This document shows positions 48,981-61,033 of a stretch of DNA of 64,000 bases, one piece after another. The stretch lies in contig CM040446.1 of the NCBI GenBank assembly GCA_022749755.1, positions 10,998,367 through 11,062,366 of the forward strand, in the 5' to 3' direction. The translations under genes and the position numbers were made by a program. This DNA comes from Azadirachta indica. Its lineage: Eukaryota; Streptophyta; Magnoliopsida; Sapindales; Meliaceae. Every line of letters starts with the position of its first letter. The stretch's first letter is position 1. The notes under the pieces were generated by a model that saw only the letters and a program-made list of their open reading frames with translations, was not told the DNA's origin and did not search any database.

Positions 48981-50305
48981 AAAAAATTGATAGATATCCC
49001 TAAAGAATGGAGAAATAAGCAAATATATCTTGAAGAATAGAAAAATAGATAGACATACCCTAATATTTGGGAAAAAATACATATCTCAAATTTGGACAAA
49101 TAGACAAATATTCTACTTGACTTTGATTTCCCTCTAATCACTTATTAAATTATTATCATTTTTGTGCTTAAATATTTATATAATAATAAAATAAGATATA
49201 TTTATTTAGTCCTTATTATAATATCTTTTATATTATCATAAGGATTAAATAACTTTTTTAATTTATTATTTAAATAAAAAATTTAAAAAATAAAGTTATT
49301 AAAAAAAAATTGTAACAATGAGTTGAATCAAACTTATATACTAAAATATTTTTAATTCTTTTTTTTTTTTTAGTAATAATTTGATATTTAATTATTAAAA
49401 AATTTTAAATAAAATATTTTTTTAACATTTTATTTTATATATAATATATCTATTTACAAAATTATGTTAAATTCATTATATTGTTGTTAAATAATATAAT
49501 TTGACTTTAATTAAAAATATAGGAAAAAAGAGAACTTTAATTATTTTTATTATATATATAGCATGTATTTTTTTATTTTTTGTTTATATTTTCACAATTT
49601 TTTCAAAAAATATAATGAATTTAATATAATTTTTAATAAATACTATATATAAAAATAGAACATTTTTTAATATTTTATTTGAAAATTTTTTTAATAATTA
49701 TACATTAAATTATTACAAAAAAAAATGGTTGAAAATGTTTAGTATATGGGTTGGATTTAATTCATTATTAGAATTTTTTTTAAAAATAATATTTTTTGAA
49801 AAAATTTATTGAACTAAAAATTAAAAAATTATTTAATCCTTAGTATTTGTGAAAAATATTGAAATAGAGATTAAATTGTTATAATTGTCAAAAAAAATAT
49901 GTTGTGAAAAATATTAAATATATACTAAATTATTACAATTAAAAAATTTTATTTTTTATTTTATAAAAACCTAAGAATATAAATAATAATAATCTAATAG
50001 ATCAACAAATGAAAATAAAAATCATAGGATGCCTATTTATTTGTCTAAACTTGAGAGTATCTATTTTTTCTCCCAAACATCATGTAGTATTTATCTATTT
50101 CTTTATATTTTAAGGAGTATTTACCAATTTTCTAATTAATGACTTATTTTAAGAGATAGATAAATTCTACGTGATGTTTAGGAGAAAAATACATACTCTC
50201 AAATTTAGACAAATAAATAGGTATCCCACGATTTTGATTTTCATTTGTTGATCTGTTAAATTATTATTATTTATATTTTTAGGGTTTTATAAAATAACAA
50301 AATAA
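48981..50305. mobile_element. Three-armed foldback repeat
   Basis: The left arm (about 48,981-49,210) contains TCAAATTTGGACAAATAGACAA. It is complementary to the right arm (about 49,930-50,131), where the inverted copy reads TCAAGTTTAGACAAATAAATAG. A third copy in left-arm orientation (about 50,151-50,305; TCAAATTTAGACAAATAAATAG) follows at once. Arms also share ATTTTCATTTGTTGATCTRTTA-like sequence. The central 700 bp resembles 20,590-21,180. No coding sequence. The third arm suggests a solo arm or nested element next to a complete foldback. Confidence 0.72.
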
Positions 50306-50419
50306 ATTTGGAGTGCATTGTCATAAGAAAAAGATTTATAGAGCAAAGAAAAAAGCCTTGCAGATTGCGTCAATTGACCATGGACATTCATACAAAAAGC
50401 TTATAGGTTACGCTAAGAT

Positions 50420-50694
50420 CCTAATTTTAAGGAGTTTTCAAACTTTCTAATTGCCTTATTTTCAACTTTTTCTCTAAGACTTAACTCAAAAGTGATTTTA
50501 TAATAATTAAGTTAATTGTTAACCACCACCTCACCATATTGCACATATATATATATATATATATATAAACTTAATTTTAGGAGGAGTTTTCAAACTTTCT
50601 AGTTTCCTTATTTTCAACTTTTTCTCTAAGATTTAACTCAAAAGTGATTTTATAGTAATTAAGTTAAATGTTAACCACCACCTCACCGAATTGC

Positions 50695-50725
<31 letters not shown>
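50420..50725. repeat. ~152-bp tandem duplication ending in (TA)n
   Basis: Two copies share GGAGTTTTCAAACTTTCTA, TTTTCAACTTTTTCTCTAAG and TTAACCACCACCTCACC, and each ends in a (TA)n tract (about 50,542-50,566 and 50,696-50,724). Similarity is high, so the duplication is recent. Confidence 0.88.
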
Positions 50726-50726
<1 letters not shown>

Positions 50727-52900
50727 CAATTGACTTAGAGCAATACAAATATAAGAAACTTTAGATGGATCTAAATTTACGTCACAATATGGTCATAGAG
50801 AGAAGAGATACAAATTTAATTGCAATGTTGGTAAAAAAATATGTAACGGGTGTTGCAAAGATAGGAGAAAAACTTGAGTTTATTTATATTTTTATCAAAA
50901 TAAATTCTTTATATATATATATATATATTTAATTTAGCAATGCAAAATGATTATTTATTAAAATCTTCGACTATTAAATTGTATATTATTTCTTCCTCAA
51001 AGTTTCTATTGCAATGCTGTAACTCTGTTATAAAAGCACTTTTTCTATTAAAAAATATATTAAAGAACGCAACAAGAATCTCATCACCTACCAATCTAAT
51101 ATTCTTTTCAGTTTGATCTTTTACTTAAAAATAGCAAACAGAGCATGACATGCATATTTCAAAGTCCATAGAAACTAAAAGGCATTGACAAACAAACCAT
51201 TAACCCATATCTCAAAGCCGTTCACCTAACCAACAAAACCAATACCAACACAAACATAAAAAAAAAAAAGAAACAAGAAAACTATTCATGCAAATCATAC
51301 CATTACCTGTCAGCCTTATCCATTTCCTATAACACCTTTTCACCTATATTCTCCTAACTAAACCGCACTTCCTTCTTCAAACAAATTGGACATCAACATG
51401 TATAAATCTAATCCCATGGGTTTTACTTCCATCAAAGTATTAGGTACTCTTTTACCCATTCTTAAATCGACTAAACCCATCAAACAAATATATAATAACA
51501 GCAGCAATAATGTTAATCTTCACACAAAACCAAACCCCATAACTTGGCTTATATCAATATCCATAAAATACACAATATATTCATGTTTTCGTTTAAAGAA
51601 AATTTTATATGAAAGTCGAATAATTAGGAAAATGTGCAGAGGTCAAGTTCTTATTGTTACCTAATGTGTTGTTTTTGTCCCAATTAATTGTTTTTGATAC
51701 CATCAGAATGGCCTTTATTGTTGCCAAAACTATAGATGGTGGGGTTTTAGGTTTACTTTGACAAGTTATTTTGTTTGGAGGAGAAGAATAAGAAGAATTA
51801 GGCGTCAAAGAAGAATATACATGGGTTAAGTTTGAGAATAAATACGTTGACATGGCAAGATATGTCACCCCATATAAACAAAAATATATTAAAATACTGA
51901 TTTACCATTAATCAACTTTAAATGGCCGTTATAAACTAAATGGATTAGGACTTGCATGGATCTTTTTCAAATATCTGAAACTAGTTAGTATATTTCTTCA
52001 AACGTTGAGAACCCAACAATCCTTTTCCCTTAAGATAAATATTATATTTATTTAAGATAAAAATATCTAATATATTTTTTAAGGCCCATTGTGTCTGTCA
52101 ATTAGGATCTATAAGTTTTTATTAAATTAGATATGTATGAATATTTTAGTAATTTCAATAATTTTTGTTAATTTGATTAACGATTAGATATAATAGATAA
52201 TTTTTAAAACTATAAGGGGGTCTTGAGACATTAAACCCAACCCGAGGGGAGTAGTGGTCTTTTTCTCAATTTTTTTCCATTTAAATTTGCGATAATTTAG
52301 AAGTGTGAAAGGTATCCGAATGATAGTCGGAGTTTCTTTAAACTTAAAGAATGTCAATTTGGTGGTAGTTACAACTGTGGTCGGCTTGTTTATTTCGTTG
52401 GTGGACGTGTCCTTCTATGATTGGTGCTTTATTTAACGTTTGCTCTTGATCTATTGGGAAGAAAATAGATAAGAATACTTTGTTGACCAAGGAAATTTTC
52501 TTTATTTTGTAAAATAAAAAATAAAAAATAAAATAACTCCTTTTGGAGTTAGATAATTGATTTTTGTTTTTAGCGTGATTTAAGGATAGACATGAAACTT
52601 GATAAACTGATTAGTCAATAATCAGCCGGTTGGTGAAAGTAAACTAACAAATTAACCTTTTAAAATAAATAAAATATTTGAAAAAAATGGTAGTGCGATG
52701 TGAGATTGTGAGAAAGCCAAAAAAAAAAAAAAGAAAGAAAAAAACAAGGAAATTCGTGTTTCACGAAGTCGTTATCACATACGAATCTTAAATTTGTTAT
52801 AAAAATATATATATAAAAATAAGAAATTTTGAGGAAGACAGAGAGATTAGAAATACAGTTGTGGATATTGTTGATTGGTTTGTTAAGCGAAAGCCACAGA
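50726..52900. other. Intergenic, no gene
   Basis: AT-rich DNA with a further (TA)n at about 50,912-50,929. Short open frames (51,386-51,664 and neighbours) have Asn/Ile/Lys-rich composition and no recognised motif. Confidence 0.5.
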
Positions 52901-53218
52901 GGCCCAGGTGTAGAATGCAAGAGTTGAGTTGAAACTCAAAAGCTTGTGAAGAAAAATCAAAGGGAACAGTCAAAGCCCATGAAAGAGCGTCCGTCCACCC
53001 CGTTGATCATGAGCAACATCTCTTTTCTTCTGCCAAATCATCACCGGACCATTCCTGTCTAGGTCTCTCCAGAGGGCCACGTTCCACAACTGATACAGTG
53101 ACTCACTTACAACTCTCTGATTCTTTTCTTTTCTCTTTTATTCTTGCACCTTCTCCCCCTTTCTCTCTTTTTATATTACTCTCGGTCGCTCGCTTGTTTC
53201 CTTTGAATTGAAGTGAAG
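52901..53218 (+). promoter_or_regulatory. CFIm25 upstream region and 5' UTR
   Basis: GC content rises towards the gene. A pyrimidine-rich block (TTCTTTTCTTTTCTC... to about 53,168) and TTTTTATATTAC near 53,169-53,180 precede the ATG by about 40-90 bp. They are plausible core promoter and leader, but no start site can be proven. Confidence 0.4.
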
Positions 53219-55388
53219 ATGTCGTACGAAATGGTGATTAATGGCAGCAGCAACGACACCACCCATGAAAGTAGAGCCGATCATACTTCCGTTATTGACA
53301 TATACCCGCTTAGTTGTTACTATTTTGGATCCAAAGATGCCATTCCTTTTAAAGACGAGACTCTATCCGATCGCATTCTCAGGATGAAATCCCAGTATTT
53401 TCACTTCCTTTCTTCTATTTTTTTTTTTCTTAAACTTGTTTTCTTGTATTTTCGAGTTTCTAATTGCTTTTTCTTTTTTAATTTTTGGTTGTATGTTTTA
53501 TGAAGCTATGCTGCTCATGGACTGAGGACTTGTGTGGAAGCAGTTATCCTGGTAACTTCTCAGTCTTCTTTGAATATAATTCATTCCAAAATGATCATTT
53601 TCTGTTTAATTTCGCAAAGTAGTAGTTTTGTTAGGATGCTGAGGGATTTTGTTATGTGTTAGTTTATATAGAATTTCTAGTGACTGTGATTGGTAATGAA
53701 GTTTTATGGGAAACACTAGCTTGCTTGAATAGAGATGATAATGCTTGATAATATAACAAAGATAGTTGCTATAATAATTGGTAAATTATAGATTTCAGTT
53801 CTTAAGGCTGAGAACAGACTTTTCAGCATGGACAATTGTAATTATCATCTTAGCCTATTTTATGACAAGAACCATACTTGTAAACCTTGATTTCTTGAGA
53901 TGAATAAGCTTTGGTTGGTGGGATTGGGGTTGCTAGATGCAGCTATATGGTATTATGTTATAATTATCTGCTTTATTTTTTTATGTGAAATTACATGGTG
54001 TAGTTGTGGAATATGCTGTAAGCAATATAGAAGTTATAAAGATCATCCTGAGTGTTACTGCTATTCCAAGCTTCTCTTTCGCTCTTTCTTTCTTGTTATT
54101 ATTTTGAAAATAGTGCTTATTTTTTTTTATTTTATTGTTTACTTTTAACTCTATACTCCCCTTTGGAAAGCCGATAGCAGAGATAGACAACATGCCTCTT
54201 AAAAGCATATTGGGTATATCTTTTCTATAATCATTAGATGTCTTCAAATTCTGGTGATTAATCTGTCTCAGCTTGATTTTGCACCTTAAAAACCCATTCA
54301 ATGATAAATTGTTGGATATAATACTTTATTGAAAGGATACAACCTTTTTGAATCAGGTTGAGTTGTTCAAACACCCCCATTTGTTACTGCTGCAAGTGAG
54401 AAATTCCATATTCAAGCTTCCCGGTGGTCGCCTAAGACCAGGTGAATCAGGTAAATCATCAGTTAGGTATTTTATGAAACTATCCAACAAATGTGATACA
54501 GTAGTTAAACCAGAGGTTTCTTTTCTTACTGTTTATTGAATTGGAAGTTTTGGACTTTTCAGATGATGATGGATTGAAACGTAAGCTGACAAGGAAGCTT
54601 TCTCTTAATGAAGATGGTGACAGAGTTGTGTGGGAGGTATATATAATGTTTCCCTTTAGTATATTGTTGTATTCTCATTGCACAATGTGAGATTGAATTC
54701 TTTTCAATGTTTAGGTGGGTGAATGCCTTGGAATGTGGTGGAAGCCTGATTTTGAAACTCTGCTGCTTCCATACTTGCCCCCTAATGTAAAGCAACCGAA
54801 GGTAATTGTTATATTAGAAGCCGGCCTATTGTAATTGTGATGGGATAAGCCCTAAACTCTTGTACTTGACCTGTTTTGTAGGAGTGCACGAAACTCTATC
54901 TTGTGAAGTTACCAGTGAGTCGAAAGTTCATTGTGCCCAAAAACATGAAATTGCTTGCAGTTCCGTTGTGCCAGATTCATGACAATCACAAGGTACGGAT
55001 CTTTGAATATGGTAGTTAATATTGATGGATGTTTGGATTTTCCCATGGAGATTAATGAAGAAGACTTATCTCACCTAACATAAGATCTGAGGCCACCTTA
55101 ACTGCATATAGTTAATTCCATATTTAATTGCATAGTGAGAGAATGGCATCTTGGGATATTAGCACATAACTTCTTGCATTTTACATGCATTGGTGTTACC
55201 TAATTGTGTTCCTAAATGCCATGTGTGGTGAACTGGATTGTGCAGTTATATGGTTTTGACGTTCTTCAAATTGCTAGTGAATTTTAATGTGTTTTAAACT
55301 TTTTTTTCCTTTGTAGACATATGGACCGATAATATCAGGAGTTCCGCAACTGCTATCAAAATTCTCCTTCAACATTATTGACTCTTAA
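53219..55388 (+). CDS. CFIm25, cleavage factor Im 25-kDa subunit
   Basis: Seven exons (53,219-53,394; 53,506-53,551; 54,357-54,450; 54,563-54,636; 54,715-54,801; 54,882-54,992; 55,317-55,388) give 219 residues with consistent phases. The protein is the Nudix-fold subunit of nuclear cleavage factor Im, which binds UGUA in pre-mRNA and guides poly(A)-site choice. Visible: SCYYFGSKDA, HYAAHGLRTCVEAVILVELFKH, the Nudix box LPGGRLRPGES followed by LKRKLTRKL, where the catalytic RE..EE residues of active Nudix enzymes are absent (as is normal for CFIm25), then GMWWKPDFETLLLPYLPP, ECTKLYLVKLP and the C-terminal TYGPIISGVPQLLSKFSFN. The N-terminus and length fit Arabidopsis CFIS1 better than the shorter CFIS2. 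The start at 53,219 follows an upstream non-ATG open stretch and is the first ATG. The gene appears intact. Confidence 0.95.
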
Positions 55389-56785
55389 AATAAACTTGTC
55401 CATTGTCATAGTGTGGGTTATGAGGGAAGCATACAGAGAGGTACTAAGGATGCTATCCATTGGGATTCTTTTGTGCAGGACTTCTTATTTTCATGAAATT
55501 CTGATAGACGCTTGTATATAGTATAGCTTCTACAGATGATCAACAATGGGCATTGTATTGTTAGATACAACAATATACTTACGCTGGAGTGAGTCTTTTG
55601 TACAAATGTTTGTAAGTCTGGGAATTTTTGGATTCATTGAAAAGCTTTGAAAAGTATCTGCTGATTTACTTTTAGTTGCCAATCATTAAAACTGTATGAT
55701 GCATCTCATATTTTACTCACAATGTAATAAATTCTTTCAAATAATGAAGAGCACATATTCTGAGCTAACGGAAGGATGTTATATTTGTGATGTTAGTGGC
55801 ATGTAGGAACAAATTTACTCGTTATCAGCCAGTAGCGATTTTTACTGCTGCAAAGCATTGCAAACGATATGGTACATTAGACAACCTAGTTAATGAATGG
55901 AATTCGTTGCTTGTAACTGTATAAAGCACAGCTGTGCTCATGTTTAATGGTGTATATTCACATGAATCACATCAATGGTTTGATAGTCATTGTTTTTCCG
56001 GTCACTTCTTGTTCCAAATCTTCAGCTTTTGTGGTGATGTTTAGCAAGCAAGCTTTCGGATTCCTATAGCAGCAGAGCTCATCAGCGTGGGCACGTGTGA
56101 GGCCATCTCATCTGTGACTTGTATATTTGAGCTGTTTTGATTACTGTTAGTGATGCAGTGATGTGCTGACACATCAGGAACTCTTTTCTTTAGCACTTTT
56201 ATTGATCCAGCTTTTTAGGAATATTTCACTTTTCAAATTTAGGGTTCACAATCTAATATAATTAATGTTTATATCTTTCAGTATTCTTTTTAGAATTTTT
56301 TAAAACAACACTTAAATCGTTTGATTAACTATCTTTAAAAATATTTATTGATATTAAATTAAATAAAAGTATTTTTATGAATAAAATTATTAAAATAGAT
56401 ATATATTAAAATAAGTAATATATTTATATAACGATATTTTAATAAAAATAAATAATATATCCATTTTAATAATTTATTCATCTATAAAGAAAAAATATAA
56501 TAAATAATATATCTCTAAATATTTGATATAATTCATCATATGTAAAATTTATTTAATCAAAAAAAATCAAACATTTGAAAAATATAATTCATAAATTTGT
56601 TTGCAAAAATTTTGAAAAAAAATAAAACTTTCGTTAGCTATACAAGTGTTAACCTCTTAAATACTTAAAATGCTAATTTGAGAAAACTTCAAATTTGTAT
56701 TAACTAATTAATCATTTTAAGTGTTAAAATTTTTTTAATAAACATTTTGTTGATATATGAAAATTGACTATGGACTTGAGCTCAA
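55389..56785. other. CFIm25 3' flank and AT-rich intergenic DNA
   Basis: The first few hundred bases are probably 3' UTR and downstream sequence. From 56,230 on the DNA is AT-rich and includes ACACTTAAATCGTTTGATTAA, related to the inverted motif near 5,100. No gene is seen. Confidence 0.5.
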
Positions 56786-57399
56786 TGTCACACCTCGTGT
56801 AAATAGTACTCGTGAACAGTAACTTATAGTCAAAATTTCGTGCAGGCAATATTTACATGAGAAAAAATTCAAGACAAGCGGGTATACGAACTTTGACAAG
56901 ATGGTTTCTTGGCAGATCGAATTGAGTGGGCAATGAAGCATTTAGATTAAGGATCCATGCACTCTTTCTTATTAGCATTGTTGTACATAAAGCCTAATGT
57001 TAGTTCAATTAACCCAACTTCTAGAATTGTGACCCAATTAACCCAAATTCTAAAATTGTAAGAATAGCACTATAATTTTGATTATTGTATAGATATTTTT
57101 AGAATATTTTTAGAATTCTAATTTTAACCCTCGAAAGTGCATTGTGAGGTGTAATATTGGTTGTCCATTATATGTAAGCTTTCTTATAAATAGGTGAGAC
57201 CTCATTTGACCAAACCAATCAATCAAATAATAAACTTGAGTTGTATAAATTTTCTTCACTCAAACTCTTTGTGCTCTCTCTTATCTCTTTTGTTTAAAAC
57301 TTTTGATTTACCGCATTACGAGTGTCAAAGGCTTGCTTAGCAAGCAGAGTTGTTAAGCGCCGCACGATCGAAACGGGTGAAGAGAGTGAGGTCATGACA
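56786..57399 (+). repeat. 5' LTR of the chromovirus
   Basis: Starts TGTCACACCTCGTG and ends GAGGTCATGACA just before the primer-binding site. A TATAAATAGG box lies near 57,184-57,194. Confidence 0.82.
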
Positions 57400-57401
57400 G
57401 T

Positions 57402-57414
57402 TGGTATCAGAGAC
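57402..57414 (+). promoter_or_regulatory. Primer-binding site (initiator tRNA-Met type)
   Basis: TGGTATCAGAGAC stands two bases after the 5' LTR end and matches the usual plant TGGTATCAGAGC complement of tRNA-iMet. Confidence 0.85.
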
Positions 57415-57503
57415 AGGTTGAGCGGCACAAGGTTGAGCAGAAAACCTTGTCAAGAGGGAGCTTTCAAAATCAAAGTCGCGTTAGAGAAACTCTGTCAAAA
57501 AGA

Positions 57504-58660
57504 ATGGCTAACGTTTCTGACGTTACCATGACAAGTGAGGAAGTCCAAGCACGAGGACATGAGGAGCAACGCTCTACCAAGGGTGGAACTAAGAAGGCGT
57601 AGTCTAAGGACATGGTGGTTAGCTTGAATGCTTAAGTAACTGGCATGAAAGCTTTCATGGTGAGCGAAGACTCACGCCTTGACGAGATGGAGCAGCGCTT
57701 CGATGGGTTAGAAATGAAAGATAATACTCTTCATGAGGTAGTGGAAGTGTCTACCGCCAAACTCGAGGACTCCTTCAAGCAAAAGTTGCTAGCAATTCAC
57801 AACCACATGTTTAAGGATATCATTGCTTACATTGATCAGAAACTCGCCACAATTAAGGAGGATATAGCTTTGTGCAAGCGTGCGACAGTAAGCGATGTGG
57901 CTACTACACACAATACACCAAGGGTCGACGTCTCTAAGTCCAAAACCTACAATGATTCGAGGAGTGCCAATGACATGGACAACTTCTTATGGGGCATCGA
58001 GCAGTATGTCAAGGTGATAGAAATTATCGATGAACAAATTAAGGTACAAATTGCCACCCATTATCGAACTGATGTGGTTATGTTGTGGTGGAGAACGAGA
58101 GATATAATGACATTGGTAAAGACATATGCACCATCAATATCTTCGATTATTTTAAATAGGAACTTTAAGCAGCAATTATATTTGGAAAATGTTGAAGACG
58201 AAACATGAGGCTGGTTATGTCGCCTTAAAATTCGGAAGCTTGCTGGACTACTTCAAAGACTTTACTGGCTTAGTGTTGAAAATTTCGGACATGAGCGACA
58301 AGAATTCGCTTTTTTTCTTCATGGATGGGCTCCAAGATTGGGCAAAGACGGAGCTTAGGAGGCGAAGCGTGCAAGGCCTTACGACCGTTATAGCTGTTAC
58401 GGAAACTCTTACCAACTACTCAGGCGAGTGATCAAATGTCAAGGCTAAAGTCAAGAAGGGTGGCCAAGGTAAAGGTGGGGGAGATTACGGTAAGTTGCAA
58501 GGAGACGGTTTTCGCAAACTACCTAGCAGTGAAAAGAAGGTAAAAAATGACAAAAAGAAAAATTTCAAACCTTCTCGAAATTGCTACTTCTACGATGGTT
58601 CTCGTTGAATGTGGGACTGTCTAAAGAGGAACGCGTTAAGCACTATGGTGGCTCGTGCAG
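57504..58660 (+). pseudogene. Chromovirus gag relic
   Basis: From ATG 57,504 the frame reads ...EEQRSTKGGTKKA then a stop. A long open part at 57,645-58,208 holds DEMEQRFDGLE, a coiled-coil-like stretch, and the capsid pattern YNDSRSANDMDNFLWGIEQY with MLWWR. A second frame (58,189-58,431) gives LLDYFKDFTGL, MDGLQDWAKTEL. The zinc knuckle near 58,580 reads C-Y-F-Y-D-G...DC, so the second Cys and the His are lost. Frameshift and stops make it inactive. Confidence 0.83.
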
Positions 58661-58740
58661 AGGAGCTACAAGGTTAAGAGAGTGACACGGCAATGGGTTC
58701 TTTACAATTATTCAATGCCATTCAAGCGGTTTCGGAGGCA

Positions 58741-60720
58741 CAAGCAAAAGGACTTATTTATATTGATGTGGTGATCAATAAGGTACGTATGAAAGTCTTA
58801 GTTGATACCGGTGCCTCACATAATTTTGTGCAGGTCGACAAGGCCAAATGATTAGGTCTCAAGGTGACCAACAAATGTGGCACCATGAAGGCGGTGAACT
58901 CGGCTGCTAAACCAATTAAAGGCGTGGCGCAGAACGTCAAAACCACTATCGGAGAATGTAAAAGACTGGTGGATTGATCTGTAGCACCTATGGATAACTA
59001 CAAAATTGTGCTTGAGATGGAATTCTTCAATCAAATGAAGGTCGTATCGGTATCATTTGTCAACACTATGTGCATCCTTGATGGGGGTAAGGCATGCATG
59101 GTTCTGATATCGAGAACAAGTAAGGTGGGACCAAAACGCTCTCGGCCATGCAATTTAAGAAGGATTTGAAGCGTAAGGGTAAAGAAAGCTACCTTGCCTT
59201 CTTGAAACAATACGATAACGATGATGATGCAGAGGTAGGCAATAAAGATGTTCTGAAAGAGGTGGGCGATGCCCTTAAAGAGTTTAAGGACGTGATGTTT
59301 GAGGAGTTGTCTAAAAAACTTCCACCAAGGAGAGAGGTGGATCACAAGATAGAATTGGGTCCGGGCACCAAACCTCTTATCATGAGTCCATACCTACACG
59401 CTCTACTAGAGTTGCAAGAGTTGCAGAAGTAACTCCAAGATTTACTTGATGCGGGCTACATTCGACCGTCCAAGACACCATTCGGACCTTCGGTTTTATT
59501 TCAAAAGAATAAGGATGGGTTGCTATGGATGTGCATCGACTATTAGGCAATCAATAAGGTTACCATCAAAAACAAGTATCCAATTCTACTTATTGCCGAT
59601 CTTTTCGATCAACTTGGGAAAGCATGGTATTTCTTCCAGCTTGACTTAAGGTCGGGTTACTACCAAGTGCACATAGTAGAGAGAGATAAGCCAAAAATAA
59701 TATGCGTAACGAGGTACGGTTCCTATAAATTTTTAGTCATGCCTTTCGGACTAGCGATACACCGGCCACTATTAGTACTTTGATGAACAAGTTATTCTAT
59801 CCCTATCTCGATCAATTTGTGATATTATACTTAGATGACATTGTTGTCTATAATTACACCTTAAAAAAACATGTGGCACATCTTAAAAAGATGTTTCAAG
59901 TATTGCGAAAAAATGAATTATATGTGAAAAAGAAGAAATATTCTTTTGTACAATGGGAAGTTTATTTCTTAGGCCACAAGATCAAGAATGGAACATTGAT
60001 AATTGACAAGGTCAAGGTGCAAGCTATTCAAGATTGGAACCTTCGACCAAGGTGCATGACTTCCGATCTTTCTTGGGGTTGGTTAATTACTATTAGCACA
60101 CTTTATCAAGAGTTATTCGGCAAAAACAACTCCACTAATCGACCTACTTAAGAAAAGTCGCTCGTGGAATTGGACCACAGAGTGCCAACATGCTTTCAAA
60201 GACTTGAAGAAGGCCATCATGAAGGAGATAGCTCTTGAACTGCCCGACCATACGAAACCTTTTGAGGTACACACCGACACCTCAGATTTTGCCATTGGGG
60301 GTGTACTCATGCAAGAAAGACACCCGATTGCTTTCAAAAGTCGCAAACTCAATGAGGCAGAAAGAAGCTATACTGTGCAAGCAAAATAGATGACGACAAT
60401 CATTCATTGTTTCAGAGTGTGGCAACGCTACTTGCTTAGGAGCCACTTTACAATCATGATGGATAATGTAGCCACAAGCTATTTTCAAACACAAAAGAAG
60501 TTGAGTTCGAAGTAAGCACGCTGGCAAGATTTCTTGACGAAATTCAACTATGACTTGATGTACAAGCCGTGCTCCAACAGTTGCACTAACCTCTTTTGAA
60601 AAGGAGGTTAAGTGCATCCTTATTGACCAACGAGTTCGAAAGTACAGGTGCCGAACTATACGGAATATTTTGTCAAGTGGAAGAGATTGCCTAAGAGAGA
60701 GGCTATGTGAGAGCATGAAG
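58741..60720 (+). pseudogene. Chromovirus protease, reverse transcriptase, RNase H, chromodomain relic
   Basis: The protease active site VDTGASHNFV is intact at 58,801-58,830. The reverse transcriptase follows: GYIRPSKTPFGPSVLFQKNKDG (59,453-59,518), [15 protein letters not shown] with the first Asp (59,632-59,676), PFGL, and FVILYLDDIVVY in 59,816-59,851. RNase H: KPFEVHTDTSDFAIGGVL, PIAFKSRKLNEAE, then KFNYDLMYKP. After 60,600 the reading jumps straight to EYFVKWKRLPKREA, a chromodomain-type end; the zinc-binding and catalytic core of integrase are missing. Stops occur for example after MCIDY and at SYTVQAK. Confidence 0.85.
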
Positions 60721-60805
60721 ATGCGTTATGACAATTCCAATAGCATATAAAGAGCTTCTGTGAGAAAGACGATACAAGGACGTCGTGCATTTAGGTGAGA
60801 AAGGA

Positions 60806-61033
60806 TGTCACGCCCCACTTAAACAATGCATATGAATAGTGACTCGTGGCTGAAACTTTGTGTAGGCAGCACTTGTGCGAGGAAAAATCTGAGATAAGCG
60901 AGCGTGTGAGCTCTGATAAGATGGCTCTTTGGCAAATCGGATTGAGTGGGCAATGAAGTATTTGGGCTAAAGATCCATACATTATTCCTTCTTAACATTG
61001 TTGTACATAAAGCCCAATGTTAGCCCAATTAGC
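60806..61033 (+). repeat. Truncated 3' LTR of the chromovirus
   Basis: Begins TGTCACGCCCC after the purine-rich GGTGAGAAAGGA and follows the 5' LTR for about 228 bp. The similarity stops near AGCCCAATTAG. Confidence 0.8.

Larger units (their letters stand above)
56786..61033 (+). mobile_element. Ty3/gypsy chromovirus, 3' LTR truncated, integrase lost
   Basis: The 5' LTR (56,786-57,399) and a partial 3' LTR (60,806 to about 61,033) share TGTCAC at the start and TTGTTGTACATAAAGCC further in. The internal region has gag, protease, reverse transcriptase, RNase H and a chromodomain-like end, but integrase is absent. Stops are frequent. With the 3' LTR cut after about 228 of 614 bp, no right target duplication can be read. 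Confidence 0.88.

Noticed and set aside
51386..51868. Open frames near 51.4-51.9 kb
   Set aside because: No conserved motif, skewed composition, and no splice-linked neighbours.
54421..54600. CFIm25 as an active Nudix hydrolase
   Set aside because: The Nudix box lacks the catalytic glutamates (KRKLTRKL in place of the RE..EE part), as in all CFIm25 proteins.
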